Origin: Lachnospiraceae bacterium
GTDB lineage: Bacteria; Bacillota; Clostridia; Lachnospirales; Lachnospiraceae
NCBI GenBank assembly: GCA_017525525.1
Contig: JAFXSQ010000055.1
Location: 1-64,000 of the forward strand
DNA: 64,000 nucleotides
Reading direction: 5' to 3'
Numbering within the stretch: the first letter of the stretch is position 1; the number at the start of each line of letters is the position of its first letter. The translations under genes and the position numbers were made by a program. The notes beneath the pieces are model-generated. The model was given only the letters and a program-made list of their open reading frames with translations, was not told the DNA's origin and did no database searches. Of the stretch, positions 34,901-44,600 are shown one piece after another.

Positions 34901-35600
34901 AGAGGGCACGCAGGAGATAGAAAACCGGGATGACCTGATCCTAGAGAAGAGACACAAGCTCGTATATGTCGATGAAAAGCCTGCAACCTACACTGAGTCG
35001 GGAAACAGAGCGCACTGGTTATGTACGGTGTGTGATAAATGCTTTGAGGATGAAAATGGCGAGCATGAGCTAAGTGAAAATGAAGTGACTTTCCCGATGA
35101 AGAAGCAGCCTGTATTAAAGTACAGAGCTTATGTACAGAAGAAAAACTGGATGACATGGCAGAATGCGATTGTAGGAATCAAGATTACGTCAGCCAATCT
35201 TGCAGGAACCAAAGATAACCTCAGGATGGAAACTATACAGATGCAGCTTTCGGGTATAGGCGGAGCTGTTAAGTACAGAGCTTATTGCGCTAAGAAGGGC
35301 TGGACACAATGGGCAACCACTGCGGACAAGACAACCTACGCCGGAACAAAGGGTGAAAGCAGAAGAGTGGAGATGATTCAGCTTCAAGCTAAGGGCGAGA
35401 TTGCAACCTACTATGATCTGTATTACAGAACCTACTGTGAGAAGTTCGGCTGGCTCGGGTGGGCGAAGAACTCAGAGAAGTCAGGTTCGGCCGGCTACGC
35501 AAGAAAGCTCGAGGGCTTCCAGGTACAGCTTGTTCCGAAGGGCACCAATTTCGGGACATCGGAAAAGAAGGCCTTTTATGATAAGACGAAGGACGAATAA
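31998..35600 (+). CDS. Secreted beta-helix / Ig-like / Cys-repeat / ChW-repeat protein
   Basis: 1200 residues with a signal peptide (MGKRIISLIITVALVIAF...VRA). Residues about 30-610 form two right-handed beta-helix-like regions rich in GG and N/S (LYGGSITNN, MYGGEIINNT). Residues 617-697 are a bacterial Ig-like (Big_2) domain: LPENATNKNVSWSSSDES, then VDSNGKVSAVDGGTAVIT. About 706-1030 holds seven Cys repeats of roughly 45 residues, each with a lone Cys and then CxxC or CxC (CSVCGYSY, CNVCGKFF, CDRCGKIF, CKVCAKNF, CDFCKKSF, CTVCDKCF). Three ChW repeats end the protein (KYRAYVQKKNWMTWQ, KYRAYCAKKGWTQWA, YYRTYCEKFGWLGWA). ChW repeats are known mainly from clostridia and probably mediate wall attachment. 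It is 43 bp before the giant adhesin gene and likely co-transcribed. Confidence 0.85.
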   Translation: MGKRIISLIITVALVIAFLPVGLPVRADGEHIIDGSTYTAWTNSKEMPAQGGYYYLDTDVQLDESWTTVGTVNLCLHGHTVKLKKNVVERPIITIPAGSELTIRDEDNTGTVTGGLGAENIRVYGIFNFYGGTISDSSLAGIDVQSGGVANMYWGVTSDNQFGVYVDNGGKLNLFDGVITRNENSGVVVGTKSALSLKATCIMYGGEIINNTAKVGGGGVRVSQGHFTLKGGEITGNISQNDSRGGGILGSDSVNISGSANVYGNTNSKGEPDNLYLEDAGTVHITGPVSNTKKIGVAMSDVIGTFAFLWNDYNEGKDPADYFESDTPGYFITADELGWVNINAPAHEHSDGLVFEDMWPYDNCLPTYSGSYFLTEDVSLGTSGWEVPRNADISICLCGHSITGSGSSKSSNPSVIKVQEGATLRIYDDSDQGMITQTHISNRRYGPGIIIDNGSFYLYGGQITGIKATGPSNTNGGAVSIINGGKCYLYGGSITNNTTSSSRNGGGAYVGSGELHVNGKTVVTRNTKGGGAWKDGTFPNGVPNNIYLTEGQKVIVDDTMSNTTPIAVCLEGGDGVITSGYTEKGNSEAYINTRFTSDMGYDLRLNDAGEIELYVDILDESVELDQTSLTLEYGGPSAQLTATVLPENATNKNVSWSSSDESVAVVDSNGKVSAVDGGTAVITVKTTNGNTATCDVTVNGHAPVHTHSYTATVTKAATCISTGIMTYTCECGDYYTETIPKKTHTYTSHDDEPATCLKEGVRRYTCSVCGYSYTEIIPVKAHTLTAHAAKEPTCTEDGLIAYWTCNVCGKFFKDKNAKSEITEEETVVKALGHDLKIHEEVPATCYSEGSSVYWICDRCGKIFADDMAENEAKEEDFVIAKTPHTLVHLEEREPTCTEDGNIDCWSCKVCAKNFSDENGMNELKEKDAIKKASGHDMTEIMGSDATCRDEGQKTYYICDFCKKSFYDAEGTQEIENRDDLILEKRHKLVYVDEKPATYTESGNRAHWLCTVCDKCFEDENGEHELSENEVTFPMKKQPVLKYRAYVQKKNWMTWQNAIVGIKITSANLAGTKDNLRMETIQMQLSGIGGAVKYRAYCAKKGWTQWATTADKTTYAGTKGESRRVEMIQLQAKGEIATYYDLYYRTYCEKFGWLGWAKNSEKSGSAGYARKLEGFQVQLVPKGTNFGTSEKKAFYDKTKDE

Positions 35601-35643
35601 AACAGACTTAAAAAATAAGACTTAACTCGAGGGAGGATATGGA

Positions 35644-38600
35644 ATGAAGAAAAGAACTTTGAAAAGGCTGATTGCTATACTTCTGGTTCTGCTTATGGTC
35701 ACAACTCTTGTTGAGAATGTATCATACAGACCGATAGCGGATGATTCCGGAGCAGAAGTGGCAATTCTCACAGGAGAGGAAGCGGAGGTCCTGCTTGACT
35801 CTGCAAACGTGGATATTTATAAGCAGGATGCCATGGCAAGCGGAACGGATGCCGTTTATGAAGCTATGGCTTACGATACGGCTGATGATGTCGCAGATGA
35901 TGCGATTGATGGCGTCGCAGACTATATTTCAGAAGAATTCGAGGCATTCGAGGGTGATGCTATAAATACTCCTGGAACCGAGCAGGAGAACGCATCCGAG
36001 AATGAAGAGACGCCGGAATCAGATGACGCGCTTACAGACGGAGAGGAAAACCATGTAAGTGACGGTGAAACGGTCAATGACATAACCGGCTTCTTAAAGG
36101 GCGTTAACATCTATAACGATGAGACAGAGATTCCGGTTGTTTGGGAGGTTGACTCCGACAAGTCCTACAGAATGCATGTCAACTTCTCCGAGACTGCTTC
36201 AAGCAGTACTGCCCAGTTCATCATGGATGACGGTAAGAGAGGCTTTTCCTATAGTCTTCCGGTGGGCGTAAATGTGGTTAACAGCTACAGTCCGCTCAAG
36301 ATTACTATAAGCGATACGAGCGGTGAACACTCCTTTACCGGAACCACATACGAAGCGCAGCAGGTGGGCGACCAGTGGGTAATCACGGGTCTTTTCGAGA
36401 ACAACGAGATGATAAAGAATGCAAACGACGTCAGATTCTATCTTGATTTTGATGTTACTTTTGATGAGGGTATAGATCATCTTGATTTCGGTAACGAAAA
36501 GAATTATCAGATTGTAGTGGACTCTTCGAGCCATGTAAGTTCTGAGAAGACTTCGTCCGTCGATATTGCAAACGGCAAGGTTAACTACACCGTTACAGTC
36601 AATTCTACAAGAACCAACAATAATGTAAAGATACATGATGCTATATCGGGAACAGCTTTAAGCTTCGCGGGCATCACAAGCATAACCTCAAGCAAGACGG
36701 GCGCTGTTTCAGCCACACCGTCCACATCTGCAACAGGCTTTGACCTCACGATTCCGCAAATGACCAACGGAGAGGTTATAACCATCAATTATTCCGCTGA
36801 TATTGATTTTTCCAAGATTACTAACAACGGTACCATAGAGCAGACAGGCAATACCGTAACCGTAAAGAGTGATGAAGATCCCGAGGGTGATGAGGATGAT
36901 ACCTCTGAGACTGGTAAGGTTACGGTCGGCGGCGTGACAAAGACTGCTTCGGTCGGCGCGGTTGATGAGGACGGAAAGCAGATCGTCAACTACACGATCA
37001 CCTACAACGCCGACGCCATTATGCCGGCGAACGGCACAACACTTACCGATACACTTTTCCAGTATTCAAACGGTATATCATATCCGTCTGATACCAAGCT
37101 TTCGGTTACAAAGTACAATAAGAGCGGTCAGCAGGTAGGAAGCACGATGAGTGTTACTCCGACCACGCTTGCGGATAAGCAGTGGACACTGGCACTTACC
37201 GATACAACTCCGTACAAGTATGTGATCACTTACTCTGCGGTTGTCGATACGAATATAGCTAAAACCAAGACCGGTTCCAGTAACAAAATAGATGACGGCA
37301 AGGGCCATACAAGCGAGCCCTGGTATGAAATAGGCGGAAAGCCGGGCGAGGAGGAAGAGGTAAAGCTTACCGTTACCAAGTCTCACGGAACCGTCGATGT
37401 CAAGAATAAGACTATCGACTGGACATTTACCGTAGCGGTTCCAAAGGGCGGTCTTTCGAATCAGACTGTCATCAAGGACAAGCTTCCGGCCCAGTATTAC
37501 AGCGGAGCATGGTATTCGGATGAGCTTAACGGCAATGTAACGGTTTCTCCGAATGTGAACTTCAGCTTAAACAAGACCATCGACAACGGCGCAAATGCTT
37601 TTGAGCTTAGTTTCCCGGGCGGAATACCGAACGACACCGAGGCAGACAAGGTTTATACATTTACTTACAGAACGACCATCAATCAGATGCTTCTTGATAC
37701 CGTAGATGTACAGAACTACAACAAGCAGCACACAAACCAGGTTACTGTTACCGACGGCACCAAGACAGGTCAGGCCTCAGACACTGCCATTGCGCAGTAT
37801 CCGAAGGTTACAAAGAAGAGTGAGAAGGCAGGAACGGATGCAAACGGTTATCCAATCTATAAGTTTAGTGTAATCATGAGCGGTAACGAGATTCCTGTTA
37901 CACTCACCGACACCTTTGACAATCATTTCAAGCTTGAGACAAGCGGATCATATGCTCCGTTCGTGCATGTATCAGGCGCAGGCGGTGAGATGTGGGGAAC
38001 CTCAAAGAGCGTTCCGGCTTCAGCGATAAGCGCGTCTAACGGTTCATTTGTCATGAACATGGACGAGAGCTGCTTTGAGAAGGACAGCTCGGGCTACAAG
38101 GAGTATTATACACTCGAGTATTACCTTACGGTTAAGGATGCAGCGTCCTATACCGACCTTATCAACAAGGCCATTGCGAACGGCTACACTTATGTAATGA
38201 CCAACAAGGCTGAAATCCAGGGTGTTGAGGCAACCTCGGATTACAGTTTCAGTTATGATCCGTCAACGAAGACCCTGACCAACTCGGAGAAGTTCATCAA
38301 CAACGCCGAGGTGGACGCTTCGACTGACTTCCCTGAGTTTAAGATCATGGTAAATGAAAAGGGTGCGAGATTAAATGACGGCAAGTCTTATCAGATAGTC
38401 GATACATTTACCAATCTTGCCATAGACCAGCCGTCTATCACGGTTACGCCTTCAAACAAGGGCGTTAAATGGGATATGTCCGGCTACAAGCTTACCTTCA
38501 CTGTACCGGACGAAACGGCATTTACCATAACCTACAAGGCAAGGATATCCGGTAAAGCAGGCACTACGGTTACCTTTAAGAATGACCTCAATATGCTCGG

Positions 38601-41600
38601 CTCTACCGATATGGTTGAGAGGACTGTAAAGGTCAGTGCCGACTCGGGCGGAACCGGTTCGGTTAAGTACTTAAGACTGCTCAAGCATGCGGACGGAAAC
38701 CTTGACGCCACACTCAACGGCGCCGAGTTCGCGCTTTATGACAAGAATAAGCAGCCTATGACCTGGAAGGCTTCCTCAAGCAAGACAGGTAATGTAGTGG
38801 TTGTAACCGGTGCCGACAATGACGAGACTGACGGTCCCGACGGCGACGGTATAGCAGTCATAAGCCAGTCCAACATACAGCTTTACGAGACTGACGAAGA
38901 AAACGAGAACGTGTACTACTTAAAGGAGATTAAGGCTCCTGCCGGTTACATGCTCGACGATACATGGTACGAGTTCAGGCTTGTGTCTGATTTCGAGCCC
39001 GATTACACAAAGTATCAGTATGTAAACGGTGATGTATTAAGAGTTAAGAACCATAAGCCGAATATCTGGTTCCAGAAGGTGGATCAGGACGGAAAGGCCT
39101 TGAAGGGCGCAGAGTTTACGCTCTACGACAAGAACGGCAAGGCTGTCAAGACAGCAACCTCGAATGACAGCGGTTATGTGAGCATGGCCGATATCGATGT
39201 GGCGGCAGCGCCGGCAGAGACTACCTTTACCTTGAAGGAGACCAAGGCTCCGAGCGATAATTATGCGCTTGATACAAAGGATTACACCATAACCTACGGC
39301 TATGACGCAAGCGGCAATATAGTCGTTAAGAGCAGTACCATACCGAGTAAGTTCGTGAACAAGGACAAGGATGAGTCTGCGTCCACGGAGCTTGAGCTCG
39401 AGATCAAGAAGACTTTAGACGGAAGTGATGCTTTAGCCGGCTTTGAGAACAGCTTCTCATTTGACATAGCCGAGATCACGGCCGCGCAGGCAACGGCACT
39501 TGGCAGCGGAACGATACCGACAGGTACAAGCACGCTTGAGACTGCTGCCTATGATGAGGGCAATACCTACAAGGCAACACTTGAGTATAAGCTTAATAAG
39601 GATGGCACGGGTGATGTGGGAACACATTACTATGCCGTAAAGGAGAACGCTTCGGGCATAACCGGTATAACCGACAGTAAGGATGTATATCTTCTTGAGG
39701 TTCAGGTTGCAAAGGATGAGGATGAGCTCGTAGCTACAAAGAAGAGCTTGAAGAAGATATCCGGCGGAAAGGCTGCAAATGCTTCTTCCATGGTATTTGA
39801 CAACACCACGGCACCCGTAAAGTGGAAGCCTGTGGTTACAAAGTATCTCTACAACGAGACTTTAGAACAGAATGTATCCTTTGAGGCTTCAAGCTTTAAG
39901 TTCAGTCTGATTGAGACAACCACCGGCACGAAGCACGGCACTGACAAGGATAATCAGAGCTCAGTTGCCGCAGGTCCGTGTATCACTCCGGACGCGGGCG
40001 CAACGGCCGAGTTTGCCGAGATAACCTACACCGGCGCGGATGTCGGAAAGACCTTTACATATAAGCTGTTCGAGGATGCGGTGACGGATTCACAGGTTAC
40101 GGGAGACATAAGTGAGTATACGATCAATGTGAAGATCACAAGAAATGTTGACGGCTCGCTTAAGGCTACTCCAACCATTTATAAGAATGTCGGCACACCC
40201 GGAGGATCGGTTCCGTTATCTAAGATAGAATTCACAAACAGAAGGGTTGAGGGTGAGGCTTCATTTATCCCCAAGGCAGTCAAGAGACTTGATGGCAAGT
40301 CCGATCTTGATAACTTCTGGTTTAACTTCAAGCTTGAGTCTTTAAGCGATACTACGATAACAACCGCTGCCGATGCATTTAACAGCAAGGCTTGGAAGGA
40401 GATTGATACAGCAATTGCCATGGATTCGGGTTCTGTGACCTTCAGCCAGATTGATTACTCAACGGCGGGCAATGGTGAGGGTACTTACTTCTACAGGGTT
40501 ACAGAGATAAAGAACGATGAGTACACCGGCTTTGATTATGACGAGGGCGCGGTGATCATTAGGGTAGATGTGATAAAGGAGGCCGAGACGGGCAGTCTCA
40601 ACGTGCTTGAGAATTATACATACTTTGACAAGAACGGTAACGCGAGAGCAGGAAGCAGTGTGGGTGAAGCATACTTCAACAACACGACCAAGGGAGACCT
40701 TAAGCTTGTTGTAAATGCAAAGAAGCAGCTTGACGGAGCAACTCTTGCAAAGGATCAGTTTACTTTCAAGATCACGGAACCTTCGGGTCAGAACAAGCTT
40801 TCATCCAATCCGTTTACGGTTAAGAATACGGCTGACGGTAAGGTTAACTTCGGTCAGATAGCTGAGTTTACTATAGCAGACCTTAACAGCAGCTTTACTT
40901 TCTATGTGGATGAGGACAGAAGCAATACTGCTGTAAGCTATGACAGCAAGTATTATAAGATAGTTGTAAGGCCTGTGAGAGATCTGTTTACAGGCGAATT
41001 AAAGCTCGAAAAGCAGATATACGAGGTAGAGTATGAAGCCGGTAATTATGCAGCAGACACCAAGGCCACAAAGGTCTTTGACACTGAGGACACCATGTTC
41101 AACAAGGAGAGCCTGATCTTTACCAACTCGATCATCTACTCGGATCTTGCAATCCGTCCGGAAGCGATAAAGGTTTTGGAGGATTTCGGAACAGGCGTGA
41201 ACTTAAGTGAGGATCAGTTCACGTTTAAGTTTGAGCAGATTGACAGCGACAAGTCAAGTGCAAAGCGCGTGAGCGGCGGTGTAAATCTGACCGCGAAGAA
41301 CGACGCCAACGGTTCGGTTAAATTTGAGCCGTTTACGATAAAGGCAGACGACCTTGTTGAGGGAGATAACAAGCTTTATTACAGGATGTACGAGACGGGC
41401 GAGGTTGCAGGCTTTAAGGGCGATGACACTGTCTACGTGATCTACATTGTAGCCTACAAGGCAAATGACGGTACCGTAAATGTAACGGTAAGATACAAGA
41501 AGGGATACTCGGGTTCATATTCTTCTGTTTATGCGACCATGAATACCGTGAGCCATGTATATGAATTTACTCCTTCGGGCAATAACGAGCTTCCGTTCGT

Positions 41601-44600
41601 ATTCACCAACGAGGTTGCTACCGGAGAGCTGAAGCTACAGGCAGTAAAGAAGATGAAGGAGACAGGTCTTTTGGTTAAAGCCGGTACATTTTCCTTTACA
41701 GCAAAGAGAGTTGATATAGCCGGCGGAGAGACTGTCACCGAGAGCAACAAGCTTATCGCAGCCGGACAGAGCGGAACTGTAGAATTCAAATTTGCACAGA
41801 AGTTTACCGCCGAGGATGTGACTAAGACCAAAACCTCTCCTTATGTGTATGAGATAACCGAGTTTGCCGGTGACAAGACAAAGTTCAAGTTTGACGATAC
41901 TAAGTATAAGGCTTACGTAACCTTTGATTATGACTCTGACGGCAATATAGTGCCGACTGTTACCTATAAGAAGGTTGACGGAAGCGTTGAAACAGCTGTA
42001 AGTGCGGCTGAGTTTGAAAACAGTGTTGTTTCATCCGTAAGCTTCAAGCCGCAGGCGATGAAGACTCTCGTAGATGAGAACGACAAGCCGGTATCGCTTA
42101 CTAACGGTATGTTTACATTTGTTCTTGCGACAAACGAGGCATTCACAGAGAATGCGGAAACAAAGGTAAATGACGGAGAGCATGTATTCTTCACCGAGAA
42201 GACTTATGATACCGAGAGCATGGGTGAGGATACAGAGAAGACTTATACCTACTATATGAAGGAGGTTATCCCCGATCCGGCTCAGGAGGGTTATGAGTAC
42301 GACGAGTCCGTATACCGCCTGACAGTGAAGGTAACCACAGATCCTGCAACGGGAGAGCTTTCGTTAGAGAAGAGCATAGCGAAGAAAGCAAAGGGCGCAG
42401 CGGCTTATACCGATGTTGACGTTATTATGCCGCAGTTTGACAACAAGATAGATTCTAAGGAAATCAAGGCATGGCCTATTAACATCCGCAAGAATTTATC
42501 GAACAACCTGCTGCCGCCTACACAGTTTAAGTTTAAGGCAGTACAGGTAGCCGATGCAAAGGGCACGGCAATCTCCGGAGCAGAGGAGACGGTTGTAACT
42601 ACCAGCCTTGAGACAGGTATAGCGCAGTATGATGCAAACCTTACCAAGGATGAAGAATACTTCTTTAAGATAGTTGAGCTTGGTGGGGCAGATCCGCTTG
42701 TCGTATACGATACCAATGAATACATTATCAAGGTATCTGTTGACGGAGAGGGTCAGGAGTCCACGAGCATAGTAAACAAGAACGGGACAGTGCTTTCGGC
42801 ACCCGAGGTTTACATTGGCGCGCTTCCGTTCAACAACAGCGTATCCGTTAAGCTTGCAAAGCTTGATGAGGAAGGAAAGGTCGTAGAGGGAGCAACCTTA
42901 AAACTCACCGATAACAGCGGCAATGCACAGACCGTGACAGGAGCTTTAATGAGCGCAGGTACCTGGAAGAGCGCTAAGGATGCGGTAAGCTTCGAAGGCG
43001 TGAAGGTAGGAGAGGTATATACACTTACAGAGGTTTCAGCTCCTTACGGATACAAGACCGCAGATCCGGTTTACTTTACGGTAAGAGTCGAGGATGAAAA
43101 GTATGTTCTTTATACCGGTACGTCAAAGTCGGATATCAATACGGCGGTTAACGGCGCTACCGTAAGCATGACCGATAAGAAGCGCGCGATTGCAATAGTC
43201 AAGACAGACGCTTCGGGCGAAATCCTTAAGGGAGCTCACTTTAAGATAACAACAATAGCAGGAAAGAGTGTTAACACTGCGCTCGACGACCTGGTTGTTT
43301 CCGCTCTCGGATTTATACCGCTTCAGCCTATAGATTATTTGAAGGCAGACCAGGTTTACATGCTTACCGAGACAGTTGCTCCGATAGGCTTTAAGCTTGC
43401 CGACAAGGCTGTTTACTTTAAGATTGATGCAAACAATGTAATATACACAGGAACCTCCGGCGACGACCTTAAGAGAGTGGACGGAGACAACATAACCTTC
43501 GTCGACACAGCAGGTGAGTTCATAATCAAAAAGGTAGATGCGGCGAAGACAAGCACAAGAGTTGCCGGCGCCGAGTTAAAGATAACCGGTGAGGCAGGCT
43601 CTATCACGGTTAACGGCAGCAAGACGGACAGCGTAACATTTACTTCGACTGCCGGTACCGACAAGACCTTCAAGCTTGACGACTTTGCTGCCGGCACGTA
43701 CACACTCACGGAGGAAACTGCTCCGGAGGGCTATGAGAAGGCTAAGCCAATCAGCTTTAAGATAACCGATGATAAGAAGCTTCTTGTGGACGAGGACGGA
43801 TCGGGAAGCTATAACGAAGCAGCAAATGTAACCATTACCATGAAGGACACCAAGGTTACCACGGTTAACGTGAGAAAGGTTACTGCAGGCACCGATAATC
43901 TGCTTGCAGGCGCAGTACTCGCAATCAGGAGCGCAGACGGCAAGCAGATTGTTGACAGCGGCTTCGTGACAAACAGAAGTGCAGCCAAGGAGTTCATGTC
44001 ATCAAGCTTTGAGAAGGATGTCGATTATGTGCTTTCGGAGGTAAGCGCGCCTTCGGGCTATACACTTACAGGAGAGACGGTTACCTTCAAGCTAGATGAG
44101 GCCGGAGTGCTCTGGATAAAGAACGGAAGCACTTATAAGAAGCAGGCAGACAATACCATAACACTTGAAAATGTGGCTCAGATTCCGGTAAGCAAGGTTG
44201 CTATAGCCGGCGGTTCGGAGCTTCCGGGCGCAAGACTTAAGATAGTAGACATATACGATGAGATAGTATCCGGTAAGGACGTAAACGGCAAGAATGTGGC
44301 CTACACCTGGACATCGGGAACAAAGCCTTACATGATCGACCTTTGCAACTTCAAGCCGGGTGAGACATACAGGCTTGTGGAGATAACCGCGCCTAAGGGT
44401 TACGACATTGCAGAGGATATAACCTTCACCATAGATACTAACGGAAAGGTATATGTGGACACGGACAGAAACGGCACCTTCAAGGCGGTAACCGGCCTGA
44501 CCATGGTTGATGAGGCATCGGATGTAAGCTTCTCAAAGGTGGATGCAACCGACAAGGATGAGCTTCCGGGAGCCAAGCTTACCATAACCGATGAAAAGGG

